From positions 1 to 38,771 of the forward strand of contig JADHMB010000011.1 in assembly GCA_016780365.1 (NCBI GenBank): a stretch of 38,771 nt of DNA, written 5' to 3'. Below the pieces are notes generated by a model that saw nothing but the letters and a program-made list of their open reading frames with translations, did not search any database and was not told where the DNA came from. Position 1 is the stretch's first letter, and each line of letters starts with the position of its first letter. This DNA comes from Flavobacteriales bacterium (GTDB taxonomy: Bacteria; Bacteroidota; Bacteroidia; Flavobacteriales_D; Parvicellaceae). The position numbers and the translations under genes are program-made. Below, piece after piece: positions 6,672 through 16,700 of the stretch.

Positions 6672-9644
6672 ATGTATTTAAAACATATTAATAAATTAAT
6701 ATTATTGACAATAGTTTTACTTTCTGGAAATATTTATTCTCAATATTCTTTAAGTGGAAAAATAATTGATAACAGCGGAGAACCAGTAATTGGTGCATCT
6801 GTATTTTTAAAAGAATCATCCTCGGGTTCAACTTCAGATATTAATGGACAATACTCTATTATAAATATCGAAAAAGGCAATTATAATTTGACTATTTCTA
6901 TAGTGGGGTTTAAAACTATTTCCGAATCCTTAACTATTCGATCCAATACTGTCAAAGACTTTACTATGACAGAAGATGCTTTATTATTAAACGAAACTGT
7001 AGTTATTGGTTATGGTACAGCCAGAACGAAAGACATTACAGGTTCAGCAGTTTTAATAAGTGATAAAGATTTTAATAAAGGTTCTGTTACAACCCCAGAA
7101 CAATTAATTATGGGAAAAATTCCTGGAGTAAAAATTAACTCTAATAATGGTGCCCCTGGGTCAGGAAGTAGAATACGAATTAGAGGTGGAACTTCAATTA
7201 ATGCTAGTAACGATCCTCTAATTGTTATTGATGGTGTTCCATTAGATAATGGTGGCATTGATGGTGCTGCAAACCCTTTAAATTTGATTAACCCTAATGA
7301 TATTGCATCCTTTCTAGTTTTAAAAGATGCCTCTGCTACTGCAATTTATGGTTCTAGGGGAGCCAATGGTGTAATTTTAATTACTACTAAAAGAGGCAAT
7401 GGGGTAGATAACAAACTTAAAGTACAGTTTACTACCAATAATTCTTTATCTACAATTGCAAAATATGCTACGCCGCTAACTGCAGACCAATATAGAGACG
7501 TTATAAATGAATTTGGAACTGCAAATCAAATTGATGAATTGGGAGATTCTTCTACAGATTGGCAAAAGCAGATATATAGAAATGCTTATATAAATGAGAA
7601 TAATTTGTCTATCTCAGGAGGAATTAAGAATTTACCTTACAGATTTTCTTTTGGGAGTAAGCATGAGGAAGGTTTGCTCAAAAGACATAAGTTAGACAGA
7701 TATTCTGCTTCACTGAATTTATCTCCTTCTTTTTTAGACGACCATTTAAAATTAGATGTAAATACAAGATACGTTCAAACAGATAACTTTTTTGCTGATC
7801 AATCGGCTATTTGGTCTGCCAATGGATTTGATCCTACCTTACCAGTTTATTCTGGTGATACATCATATGGAGGTTATTATGAATTCTTATATTCTGCTGG
7901 TGGACAAGCAGGAAACCCAATTCCTCTTGCTATAAGAAATCCTCTTGGATTGATTATGCAGAAAGATGATATTAGTAATGTAAGTAGGTTTATTGGTAAT
8001 GCAAAACTAACCTATAAAGCCCATTTTATGCCAGAGCTTAAAGCAGTAATTAATGTTGGGACAGATGTTGCATCTTCAAATGGAAGTGTTACTATTCCAA
8101 TTCAAGCAGCATCTAGTTTTCAGCAAGGAGGTTATTTCAGCGAATATAAAATGGATAAATCTAATCAGCTTATTGATGGGTTTTTAAATTATTCGAATGC
8201 TGAAAAAGCTAAAAAACACAGAATTGATATAACTACTGGTTATTCTTTTCAGGAATGGTCTACATTAAGACCTGCGTATGCTACATTTAATATTGCTGGA
8301 GACACTTTAAATCCACCTGGAATACCAACTGATACCAAAAACGCTTTGCTTTCTTTTTATGGAAGATCTATCTACTCATTTAATGACAAATATGTGGTAA
8401 CAGCTACATTGAGAAGAGATGGTTCTTCAAGATTTAGTCCAGAATCAAGATGGGGAGTTTTCCCTTCTTTTTCAGCAGCTTGGATTATTAGTGAAGAGTC
8501 ATTTTTGAAAAATTCAGAACTATTGACTTATTTGAAGGCTAGAGGTGGATATGGTGTTACTGGTCAACAAGATATTTATGCTGATTATCCATACATAGCA
8601 AATTATCAACAAGGTTCAGTAACGGCACAATATTTATTTGGAAATCAGTATTTTACCACTTTAAGACCAGATGGATATGATTACAGTATCAAGTGGGAAA
8701 CTACATCAAGTACCAACTTAGGTTTAGATTTCGGGATTTTAAATGACCGAATTAGTGGTTCTTTTGACTATTATAAAAAAGAGACTTCAGATTTACTTGC
8801 TACAGTTCCAGTGGTTGCTGGGACTAACTTCACCAACCAGTTATTAACCAATGTTGGAAGTATGACTAATGAGGGGGTAGAAATGAATTTAAACTTTGGG
8901 TTAATAAACTCCAATTCTACTAAGTTGGACTTGGGTGTAAATGGAACTTATAATAAAAACTTAATAACTGGACTTACTGCAGTTCCAGATACATCATCAA
9001 TCGGGATTCAAGTTGGCGATGTTGGAGGCTTTGGAAATACAGCTCAAATTCATACTGTTGGTTATTCTACTTTCACATATTTTCTTTATGAAGCCAATTA
9101 TGATTCGGATGGAAATCCTATTGAAGATCAGTTTACAGATTTTAATAACGATAGTATAGTTAATATTGACGATAGAGTAAGATCTGGAAATCCAAATCCT
9201 AAATGGTTTTTTGGATTAAATCTGAATTTAGAACATAAAAGATGGTATACTGGGTTTTCTATGAGAGCAGAAGTCGGTGGGTATGTATACAATAATGTAG
9301 CTGCTCAGTCAGGAAATTTTCAATCTGGAAATTCTACATTCAACTCAGGAAATATACATTCAAGTTTTCTAGAAACTGAATTTTTAGGTAAATCCTTTGA
9401 ACAATCTGTTAACAGCTATTATTTAGAAAAATCAGATTTTTTAAGAATGGATTATTTTACCCTTGGCTATAATTTTGGCAATCAACTTTCAGATAAGTTT
9501 AGAATGAATGCAGCTCTTGTTATTAACAATGTCTTTGTGCTTAGTAATTATTCTGGAATGGATCCGGAAGTGGTTGGCGGAATTGACAATACAATTTATC
9601 CTAGACCAAGAATTTTCTCTTTAAATTTAACCTTCGATTTTTAA
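6672..9644 (+). CDS. susC: SusC/RagA-type TonB-linked outer-membrane transporter
   Basis: 990 residues. A signal peptide (about 1-24, IYSQ) is followed by a carboxypeptidase-D-regulatory-like beta domain (about 25-105), a TonB-box-like ETVVIGYGT segment (108-116), the SusC signature DITGS (121-125) and a plug with RIRIRGGTSI, then a large outer-membrane barrel ending in an aromatic residue (FDF). It imports oligosaccharides using TonB energy, with SusD as the lid. SusD follows after 11 bases and the surrounding enzymes are amylases, so the substrate is most likely malto-oligosaccharides. First gene of an operon reaching at least 15723, with a -7 element at 6632 and the predicted operator at 6603. 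The exact glycan cannot be read from the sequence. Confidence 0.93.
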   Translation: MYLKHINKLILLTIVLLSGNIYSQYSLSGKIIDNSGEPVIGASVFLKESSSGSTSDINGQYSIINIEKGNYNLTISIVGFKTISESLTIRSNTVKDFTMTEDALLLNETVVIGYGTARTKDITGSAVLISDKDFNKGSVTTPEQLIMGKIPGVKINSNNGAPGSGSRIRIRGGTSINASNDPLIVIDGVPLDNGGIDGAANPLNLINPNDIASFLVLKDASATAIYGSRGANGVILITTKRGNGVDNKLKVQFTTNNSLSTIAKYATPLTADQYRDVINEFGTANQIDELGDSSTDWQKQIYRNAYINENNLSISGGIKNLPYRFSFGSKHEEGLLKRHKLDRYSASLNLSPSFLDDHLKLDVNTRYVQTDNFFADQSAIWSANGFDPTLPVYSGDTSYGGYYEFLYSAGGQAGNPIPLAIRNPLGLIMQKDDISNVSRFIGNAKLTYKAHFMPELKAVINVGTDVASSNGSVTIPIQAASSFQQGGYFSEYKMDKSNQLIDGFLNYSNAEKAKKHRIDITTGYSFQEWSTLRPAYATFNIAGDTLNPPGIPTDTKNALLSFYGRSIYSFNDKYVVTATLRRDGSSRFSPESRWGVFPSFSAAWIISEESFLKNSELLTYLKARGGYGVTGQQDIYADYPYIANYQQGSVTAQYLFGNQYFTTLRPDGYDYSIKWETTSSTNLGLDFGILNDRISGSFDYYKKETSDLLATVPVVAGTNFTNQLLTNVGSMTNEGVEMNLNFGLINSNSTKLDLGVNGTYNKNLITGLTAVPDTSSIGIQVGDVGGFGNTAQIHTVGYSTFTYFLYEANYDSDGNPIEDQFTDFNNDSIVNIDDRVRSGNPNPKWFFGLNLNLEHKRWYTGFSMRAEVGGYVYNNVAAQSGNFQSGNSTFNSGNIHSSFLETEFLGKSFEQSVNSYYLEKSDFLRMDYFTLGYNFGNQLSDKFRMNAALVINNVFVLSNYSGMDPEVVGGIDNTIYPRPRIFSLNLTFDF

Positions 9645-9655
9645 TACAACATCTT

Positions 9656-11239
9656 ATGAAATTTTTAAAAAATACTTTTTACTTCCTTACTATAATCTCT
9701 CTGACAATATCATTTTCTTGTTCTAAAAGATTAGACTTAGAACCTGCTATTGGTCTTTCATCAGTTGATGTTTATAAGGATGCAGATAATTATGTAAATG
9801 TTTTGGCTAAATTATATGCTGGAATGTCTTTGTCAGGCTTACATGGCCCTAGTGGAAATCCAGATATTGCTGGAATTGATGAAGGTTTTTCTCAGTATAT
9901 AAGGGTTTTATGGAATCTTCAAGATTTACCAACAGATAATGCAATTTGCAGATGGAACGATGTAGGAATTCCTGAAATGTGTAAAATGGAATGGAGTGCA
10001 GATAATTCTTTTGTAAAAGCAATGTACTCAAGAATTTATTATCAAATCCCAATTGCAAATGTCTTTATTAAAGAAACTTCAGATGAAAGTATGACAGAAA
10101 AAGGTTTTTCTAATGAAGACCAAGAAGAGTTAAGAATGTATAGAGCAGAAGCTAGATTTTTAAGAGCTTTAAGCTATTACCATGCAATGGATTTATTTGG
10201 TAACGTTCCGTTTGTTGATGAAACATCTCCTATAGGTGTTTTTCTTCCTGAGCAAATTCAAAGAGCAGATCTTTTCAGTTGGATTGAATCTGAACTTAAA
10301 GCGATTGAAAATATATTGTTGACTGCTTCTGCAGCACCATATGGAAGAGCAAGTCAGTCTGCTTGTCATGCTCTTTTAGCAAAAATGTTTTTGAATGCGG
10401 AAGTGTATACTGGAACTGAGAAAAATCAAGATTGTATTACTTATAGTCAAAAAATTATCGATAATGGTTCTTTTTCTTTAGACGATCAATATGCTCATGT
10501 TTTCATGGCAGATAACCATACATCCCCAGAAATTATTTTTCCAGTAGTTTTTGACGGTCAGTATACCCAAACGTGGGGAGGAACAACTTTCTTGATTTGT
10601 GCTTCAATAGGTAGCTTAATGGATGCTAGTGATTATGGAATGAATAATGGATGGAATGGTCTTAGAACAACTCCTACATTTGTCAATACATTTTCAGATT
10701 CCTCATTGGACAGTCGTTGGATGTTTCAAGCAGATAGCAACCAAACTTTAGAGATTGATATTTTAACAAACTGTCCAGATACTAGTGGATATTTAATAGG
10801 AAAGTTTAGTAACCTTGATCAAAATGGAAATCCTGGTTCTCATGCTCAGTTACAACATGCAGATGCTGATTTTCCAATGTTTAGATTAGCTGACGTATAC
10901 CTAATGATTGCTGAGGCATCACTTAGAAATGGAGATCAAGCTACTGCTTTAACCTATGTGAATATGGTTAGAGAGAGAGCATATGGAAATACCAACTTCA
11001 ACTTAAGTTCTGTTTCCTTAGACGATATTTTAGAAGAAAGAGGAAAAGAATTGTTTTGGGAATGTACAAGAAGAACTGATTTGATTAGATTTAATAAATT
11101 TACTGGAAGTGACTTATTATGGTCATTTAAGGGTGGGGAAATAAATGGTGCAGATGTTCCACAATACAGAGATTTGTTTCCGTTACCAACTTACGATATT
11201 GTTAATAATATAAATCTTGTTCAAAATAGTGGTTATTAG
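9656..11239 (+). CDS. susD: SusD/RagB-family surface glycan-binding lipoprotein
   Basis: 527 residues, normal for SusD. The N terminus is a lipoprotein signal with the acylated cysteine at about residue 22 (ISFSCSKRLD). Family features include the helical TPR-like core (ARFLRALSYYHAMDLFGNVPFVDE), a late RLADVYLMIAEA helix and the RERA...ILEERGKELFWE motif near the C terminus. It caps the SusC barrel and binds glycans at the surface. It lies 11 bases after susC, and its last codons overlap the start of the next amylase gene by up to 23 bases, so translation of the two is probably coupled. Confidence 0.93.
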   Translation: MKFLKNTFYFLTIISLTISFSCSKRLDLEPAIGLSSVDVYKDADNYVNVLAKLYAGMSLSGLHGPSGNPDIAGIDEGFSQYIRVLWNLQDLPTDNAICRWNDVGIPEMCKMEWSADNSFVKAMYSRIYYQIPIANVFIKETSDESMTEKGFSNEDQEELRMYRAEARFLRALSYYHAMDLFGNVPFVDETSPIGVFLPEQIQRADLFSWIESELKAIENILLTASAAPYGRASQSACHALLAKMFLNAEVYTGTEKNQDCITYSQKIIDNGSFSLDDQYAHVFMADNHTSPEIIFPVVFDGQYTQTWGGTTFLICASIGSLMDASDYGMNNGWNGLRTTPTFVNTFSDSSLDSRWMFQADSNQTLEIDILTNCPDTSGYLIGKFSNLDQNGNPGSHAQLQHADADFPMFRLADVYLMIAEASLRNGDQATALTYVNMVRERAYGNTNFNLSSVSLDDILEERGKELFWECTRRTDLIRFNKFTGSDLLWSFKGGEINGADVPQYRDLFPLPTYDIVNNINLVQNSGY

Positions 11240-13541
11240 TCGCTTAATTTTTGCAGCGTTATTTTTTTTTCAGTTCTGTAATTCATATTATTCGCAATCT
11301 AATCCTTCCAATAGACAAGTTGTTTTACAAGGTTTTTGGTGGGATTATTTCAATTCTAACTATTCCTATCGATATGCAGATTACCTTTCTGATTTAGCAC
11401 CAAGACTTCGATCTTTAGGAATTGATGCCATCTGGATTCCTCCTTCTATTAAAAATAAAAATATTATTGATATGGGTTATGCTCCATTTGACCAATACGA
11501 TCTTGGGGATAAATATCAAAAAGGGTTTTTGAAAACAAAATTGGGAGATAAAGACCAGCTATTAAGAATGGTTGCTGTAATGAAAGCAAATGGAATTGAT
11601 GTTATCCAAGATATTGTATTGAACCATTTAACAGGAGCAGGAAGTCAGAATGGATCTGGTGGTCAAGATCCGATGGCATTAGATGATGGTTCAACAAGTA
11701 AATACAAAAACTTCAGATACTCTTGCTACGAAACGCCTTCTGATTTAGAAAATGCAACAAATTATTTATCTAGAAAAGGACGTTTCCCAAAAAATTGGCA
11801 AAACTTTTATCCCAATAATAATTTAATTTGTTGCTCTAATGAAATCAATACCCCTTATTGGGGACCAGATATTTCCTATGAATCTACTTCTTATGGGTTG
11901 AGTTCCAACGCTATTTACAATCCTAATCAAACCAATGACTACATGAGAAATGGAATGAGAAACTGGATAATGTGGTATAAAAAACAAGTTGGTTTTTCGG
12001 GTGTTAGAATAGATGCTATTAAACATTTCCCAACCTATCTTTCAGAAGATTTATTATGGAATCTTCAACATGGAAATGGATGGGCAAATGCTACGGATGA
12101 TATGTTTGCAGTCGGAGAGTGGGTAGGTGGAGCTAGTGAACTAGATCAATGGTGCAATGATGTTCAAAACAGAGCTGGTACATTTGATTTCTCTTTAAGA
12201 AATGCATTGGTGGGTATTGTTCAAGGAAATGGTGCATTTGATTTGGGAATGGTTCCTAATTATCAACAGCTTAATAGACAAAGAACAGTCCCATTTGTAA
12301 ATAATCATGATACATTTAGACCAATTCTAGATTCTGATGGCAATTACAATGGTTGGAATAGTTCTCAGCAACTAGGAACTCAAATTGAACCCAATGATCC
12401 TAGATTAAGTGTAGTTTATGCTATTTCCTTTGCTTTAGATGGATCGCCAATGGTTTATTTTGAAGATCTTTTTAATATTGGGTACAACAGTAATAGATTT
12501 AACCATCATCCAAAAGACTCAATAGAACTTCCAATACGATCAGATATTGCCAATATTATTTGGTGTCATCAAAATCTCAATTTTAAAGGTGGATCTTATC
12601 TTGTTAGATGGCAAGAGAACAATGCTTTGGTAATTGAAAGAGATGCAAAGGCAATTATAGCTGTCAATGATAGTTGGAGTAATTGGAAAAACTTAATTGG
12701 TGTACAAACCAATTGGACAGATGGTACAGTTTTAAAAGATTATTCTGGTGCTAATACAAATACTATAATTGTATATGGTGGCGGGAAAATAGATGTTAAT
12801 ATTCCTCCATGTGATGGCTCTGCCAATAACTCTAGAAAAGGGTATTCTATTTGGGCTCCCGATGGAATTACAACCAGCTATGTAAATTCTTCTGAATCTA
12901 TAACTCAAGAATGGGAAATGGCCAATGATTTGGGAGATAGTCATATTGCTTCCTTACAACAAGGAGGAATGTTACCTAACCAAAGTAAAGAATGTAGGGT
13001 TGTTGGCAAAGTCCATTTAGAGACACAAAGCAATTTAAATATTGAATTTTTCCCATTATTTAATAATTTATCTGTAGATATATTACTATTAGACAGCAAT
13101 TGCAATACAATAGATTCAATTACTGGAATAGGAGATTTTTCTCATGATTTCACCATACTCAATGAAGATTTATACACCATTAAAATAAGAAATACAACTG
13201 AAAACCAAATGGGGCAAAAATGTTGGGTGAAAGTTACTTACAACGCACCAACAGAACCAAATCTTAATATTTTAAAAAATAAATGCTCCTGTAATTCTTC
13301 AAATAGCACTATTGAATTTCAGGAAAATGGTTTTGTTATTTTTCCAAATCCAGTTGTTGATTTTTTAAATATTTCAGATGATTTAAATATTAAAAATCAA
13401 AATTATTATATACTTAATATTAATGGAGAAATTATTAAAAATGGTACTGTGAATGATGGAAAAATATATTTAGGAGATTTAGAAAAAGGAATATATTTAT
13501 TAAAATACAGCCGAAAGATTTTAAAAATATCTAAAATCTAA
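11217..13541 (+). CDS. GH13 alpha-amylase (GH13_5-like) with T9SS sorting domain
   Basis: 774 residues counted from a TTG start; GTG at 11229 is an equally possible start, and no ATG precedes the signal peptide (ending SYYSQ). The catalytic domain starts at VVLQGFWWDYF. It has DIVLNH (132-137), GVRIDAIKHF with nucleophile D266, VGEW with acid/base E301, and NNHD with D365, a pattern like the liquefying-type GH13_5 amylases. A small C-terminal amylase domain, a beta-sandwich (about 600-690) with several cysteines, and a type A T9SS sorting domain (IFPNPVVDFLNI) follow. It should cut internal alpha-1,4 bonds in starch outside the cell. It overlaps susD by up to 23 bases and belongs to the susCD operon. 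The second T9SS amylase of the locus has a different barrel subtype. Confidence 0.92.
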   Translation: MFKIVVISRLIFAALFFFQFCNSYYSQSNPSNRQVVLQGFWWDYFNSNYSYRYADYLSDLAPRLRSLGIDAIWIPPSIKNKNIIDMGYAPFDQYDLGDKYQKGFLKTKLGDKDQLLRMVAVMKANGIDVIQDIVLNHLTGAGSQNGSGGQDPMALDDGSTSKYKNFRYSCYETPSDLENATNYLSRKGRFPKNWQNFYPNNNLICCSNEINTPYWGPDISYESTSYGLSSNAIYNPNQTNDYMRNGMRNWIMWYKKQVGFSGVRIDAIKHFPTYLSEDLLWNLQHGNGWANATDDMFAVGEWVGGASELDQWCNDVQNRAGTFDFSLRNALVGIVQGNGAFDLGMVPNYQQLNRQRTVPFVNNHDTFRPILDSDGNYNGWNSSQQLGTQIEPNDPRLSVVYAISFALDGSPMVYFEDLFNIGYNSNRFNHHPKDSIELPIRSDIANIIWCHQNLNFKGGSYLVRWQENNALVIERDAKAIIAVNDSWSNWKNLIGVQTNWTDGTVLKDYSGANTNTIIVYGGGKIDVNIPPCDGSANNSRKGYSIWAPDGITTSYVNSSESITQEWEMANDLGDSHIASLQQGGMLPNQSKECRVVGKVHLETQSNLNIEFFPLFNNLSVDILLLDSNCNTIDSITGIGDFSHDFTILNEDLYTIKIRNTTENQMGQKCWVKVTYNAPTEPNLNILKNKCSCNSSNSTIEFQENGFVIFPNPVVDFLNISDDLNIKNQNYYILNINGEIIKNGTVNDGKIYLGDLEKGIYLLKYSRKILKISKI

Positions 13542-13578
13542 ATAAATTACTAACAGGAAATAATTTAAATACTACACA

Positions 13579-15723
13579 ATGAAATACTCTATAAACCTAC
13601 TTTATTTACTTTTCTTTTTTTCTTTTTTAATTACTAGTTGTGGTAAAAAACAAACCAAACAAACTATTATTAATTGTAATAGTAATGTAAATATTTATTA
13701 TCCATCAGGCTATGATAAATCTTCTCATACTCCATCTTTTGCTATACTCAACGAACCATCACCACTTGAAAAAGTATTAGACTCTAGTTCATTAAAAGTG
13801 TCTTTTTCAGAATTTTCGGATAGACAAATCGCTCAAGTTTCATTCGGATCAAATGTAGATTTATATGGAACTGGTGAAGTCATGGGAGATTTGATTAGAA
13901 ATGGAAAAACCGTTAAATTATGGAACACAGATAATTATGGATATGGCAAAGACAATGGCCAAAGGCTGTATCAGTCACACCCTTGGGTATTAGGGGTTGG
14001 AGAAAATGGTAAAAGTTTTGGAGTTATAGCAGATAATACTTGGAAAATGGAGATTTCTTTAGGGGAAAGAATTACCTTTTCATCTGAAGGACCAGCATTT
14101 AGAATTATAGTAATTGAAAAAGATTCTCCACAAGAAGTAATGAAAGAATTGGGAGAACTTACCGGAACTATTGAGCTTCCTCCACTTTGGAGCTTAGGTT
14201 TTCACCAATGTCGATATTCTTATTATCCCGATGAAAGAGTTAAATCTTTAGCCGACACAATGCGTTTAAAGAATATTCCTTGTGATGTAATATGGATGGA
14301 TATTGATTATATGCAAAATTTTAAAATTTTCACTTTTGATTCTATTCACTTCCCAGATCCAAAAGAAACCAATGATTATTTACATAAGAACGATTTTAAA
14401 TCTGTTTGGATGATAGATCCTGGTATTAAAGCTGAAAAAGGATTTTTTGTCTATGATTCTGGAGAAAAAATAAATGCTTGGGTGCAGACAAGAAACGATT
14501 CTGTTTTTTTAGGGAAGGTTTGGCCTGGAGATTGTGTTTTTCCAGATTTTACTCAGTCTAAGGTTTCAAAATGGTGGGGAGGATTGTATGAGAATTTCAT
14601 GGCTAAAGGAGTTGATGGGGTTTGGAACGACATGAATGAACCAGCTGTTTTTGAAACAGTGGATTGGACCATGCCAGATAGTAATAAACATGTTGGAGAT
14701 GAAAATATTAAAAATGACATACACTTAAGGTACCACAATGTTTATGGAATGATGATGGTAGAATCTTCAAGAAATGGAATCATTAAATCTAATCCTGATA
14801 AAAGACCATTTGTATTGACTAGGTCCAACTTTTTAGGTGGACACCGTTATGCAGCCACTTGGACAGGAGATAACAATTCTTCAATGAAACATTTAAAACA
14901 GTCTATTCCTATGAGTTTGAATCTAAGTCTTTCTGGACAGCCTTTTAATGGGCCAGATATAGGAGGTTTTGCTGGAAATGCAACTCCAGAACTATATGCT
15001 CACTGGATAGCTGTAGGAGCTTTTTATCCATTTTCTAGAGCCCATTCTACTAAAGGTTCTATAAATCAGGAACCTTGGTCTTTTGGTGAAGAAGTAGAAA
15101 CAGTTTCAAGAGAAGCTTTGCAAAGAAGGTATCGCTTATTACCATATTTATATACCTTGTTTTGGGAAAGTGCCAATACAGGAATGCCAGTTATGAGGCC
15201 AGTCTTTTTTAATAATCCAGCAGAAAAATATTTAAGAACAGAACAAGAAAATTTCTTACTTGGAAGCGATTTATTAATTATTCCTAAATGGAGCGAAAAT
15301 GGACAAATCCCAGCTGGTAATTGGAGAAGTATTTCAATAAATGGTGAAAAAAGTCAAAATCATAAATACCATCCAGATGTTTTAATCAGACCTGGAGCGA
15401 TAGTCCCATTGTGTAATCCTATAGTATCCACCAATTCTTTTTCGTTAGATACTATTACTCTCATTGTGTCTTTAGATTCTAATTTATCAGCAAAAGGGAT
15501 ATTGTATTCCGATTTGGGTGAAGGATATGGATACCAAGATGGTGAATTTTCATTAGTAGAGTTTTATGCACAAACTCAAAAAGGTATTACTACTTTAAAT
15601 ACTAAAATTATAGATGGTAATTCTTTTCCAAATGACACAAAATTAAATATTAAATTAATTATGGATGGAGAAGTAAGAAATTCTTTTGGTTTAATTGAGG
15701 AGTCGATTATCATAAATGATTAA
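13579..15723 (+). CDS. GH31 alpha-glucosidase-like lipoprotein
   Basis: 714 residues. A lipoprotein signal ends at C21 (FLITSCGKK). A GH31 N-terminal beta domain precedes the (beta/alpha)8 barrel. The nucleophile lies in GVWNDMNEP at D351 and the acid/base in WTGDN at D431; a further conserved segment is RRYRLLPYLYTLF. The C-terminal beta domains follow. GH31 enzymes release glucose (or xylose) from non-reducing ends with retention. In this operon it most likely trims malto-oligosaccharides to glucose in the periplasm or at the outer membrane, the job done by GH97 SusB in the Bacteroides starch system. It sits 37 bases after the amylase gene. Specificity between alpha-glucosidase and alpha-xylosidase is inferred from context. 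Confidence 0.9.
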   Translation: MKYSINLLYLLFFFSFLITSCGKKQTKQTIINCNSNVNIYYPSGYDKSSHTPSFAILNEPSPLEKVLDSSSLKVSFSEFSDRQIAQVSFGSNVDLYGTGEVMGDLIRNGKTVKLWNTDNYGYGKDNGQRLYQSHPWVLGVGENGKSFGVIADNTWKMEISLGERITFSSEGPAFRIIVIEKDSPQEVMKELGELTGTIELPPLWSLGFHQCRYSYYPDERVKSLADTMRLKNIPCDVIWMDIDYMQNFKIFTFDSIHFPDPKETNDYLHKNDFKSVWMIDPGIKAEKGFFVYDSGEKINAWVQTRNDSVFLGKVWPGDCVFPDFTQSKVSKWWGGLYENFMAKGVDGVWNDMNEPAVFETVDWTMPDSNKHVGDENIKNDIHLRYHNVYGMMMVESSRNGIIKSNPDKRPFVLTRSNFLGGHRYAATWTGDNNSSMKHLKQSIPMSLNLSLSGQPFNGPDIGGFAGNATPELYAHWIAVGAFYPFSRAHSTKGSINQEPWSFGEEVETVSREALQRRYRLLPYLYTLFWESANTGMPVMRPVFFNNPAEKYLRTEQENFLLGSDLLIIPKWSENGQIPAGNWRSISINGEKSQNHKYHPDVLIRPGAIVPLCNPIVSTNSFSLDTITLIVSLDSNLSAKGILYSDLGEGYGYQDGEFSLVEFYAQTQKGITTLNTKIIDGNSFPNDTKLNIKLIMDGEVRNSFGLIEESIIIND

Positions 15724-15791
15724 TTTTCTAAAACTACTGTAGCTTCTTAATTTTTTATTAGATGTTTATATCACAATAATTACCAAAACAC

Positions 15792-15822
15792 TAAGTGTAT
15801 GTTAAACAATAAGTGTATATTA
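15792..15822. repeat. Direct repeat pair upstream of pgl
   Basis: TAAGTGTATGTTA (15792-15804) is repeated as TAAGTGTATATTA (15810-15822), 12 of 13 bases identical with an 18-base period. The second copy ends 7 bases before the ATG of the 6-phosphogluconolactonase gene. It could be a regulator or RNA-binding site, or a chance duplication in AT-rich DNA. Confidence 0.5.
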
Positions 15823-15829
15823 GCATATA

Positions 15830-16510
15830 ATGGTTACAAAAAAGTTTGATAGTTCTGCTGATTTACAAGACAATTTATTGTCTTTAATTGAAGTAAACCT
15901 ACTTATTGAAACAAAATCAAGTAATGAAGTAAAAGTTTTACTTTCTAGTGGTACCTCTTCACTTTCTTTGTACAAAAGATTTAAAGAACTTTCAAAAGTT
16001 AATTGGTCTAAAGTTAGATTTGGTCTGGTGGATGAAAAATGGATTGATAATGAGTCCAAGGAAACTAATTTTTACAATATTTCTGAAGCTTTAGGAGACA
16101 CCATATTACAAAAGGCATCTTTAACTCCTTTGGTATATGATTTAAAAAACGAAAACAACAATTTATCTTTAGCTAAACTGTCCAATTCTGTTTTTTTAAA
16201 TGAAAAATCTATTGTTTTATTAGAGTTGGGTTTAGATGGCCATACTGCATCTTTATTTCCAAATACAGTTCAAACAGAAAATGCACTTTCTGAAATTTAT
16301 CCAGATATTTCCCTAAACATAGCTCCTTTTCAACCAAAAAAGAGACTTACTCATAATTTAAAATCTCTACTAAACTCTAAAAAAATTATTTTAATTGTTT
16401 CTGGAAAGGAAAATGAAGATGTTTTAAAAAGAGCTAATAAAGAATTACTTCCAATAAGTTATGTAATGAATACTTTGTCTTCGGAAGTTGAGATATTTTG
16501 GTCCCTATAA
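15830..16510 (+). CDS. pgl: 6-phosphogluconolactonase
   Basis: 226 residues of the glucosamine-6-phosphate isomerase/6-phosphogluconolactonase fold, DevB type. Diagnostic motifs are SSGTSSLSLY near the start of the domain, FGLVDEKWI (the LxDER-like segment) and LGLDGHTASLFP, the family signature. It hydrolyses 6-phosphoglucono-delta-lactone in the oxidative pentose phosphate pathway in the cytoplasm. It stands 106 bases after the GH31 gene, without the usual zwf or gnd partners in view, and could use glucose delivered by the preceding locus. The intervening bases hold a direct repeat at 15792-15822 and no clear terminator. Confidence 0.85.
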   Translation: MVTKKFDSSADLQDNLLSLIEVNLLIETKSSNEVKVLLSSGTSSLSLYKRFKELSKVNWSKVRFGLVDEKWIDNESKETNFYNISEALGDTILQKASLTPLVYDLKNENNNLSLAKLSNSVFLNEKSIVLLELGLDGHTASLFPNTVQTENALSEIYPDISLNIAPFQPKKRLTHNLKSLLNSKKIILIVSGKENEDVLKRANKELLPISYVMNTLSSEVEIFWSL

Positions 16511-16700
16511 ACTTTAACAATTATGACTTATTCCAAGATGATTTTATATTTACTAAACAGCACAATTGTTTCAGATAAAATTCAATCAAAAAGTAAAGAT
16601 TTATTTAAAAATTTAAATAACTTTAATGAGATTAAATTCTTAATTAATTGATACTTTTTTTTTAAAAAATATTCCAAAACTATATTATAAATTTATATAT

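Noticed and set aside
15724-15760. Possible terminator after the GH31 gene (CTACTGTAG followed by T-rich DNA)
   Set aside because: The arms leave a one-base loop, which cannot form a stable hairpin.
16523-16651. 42-codon frame between pgl and the sugar kinase
   Set aside because: Composition is simply that of AT-rich spacer, with no signal peptide, domain or good ribosome site; not convincing as a gene.
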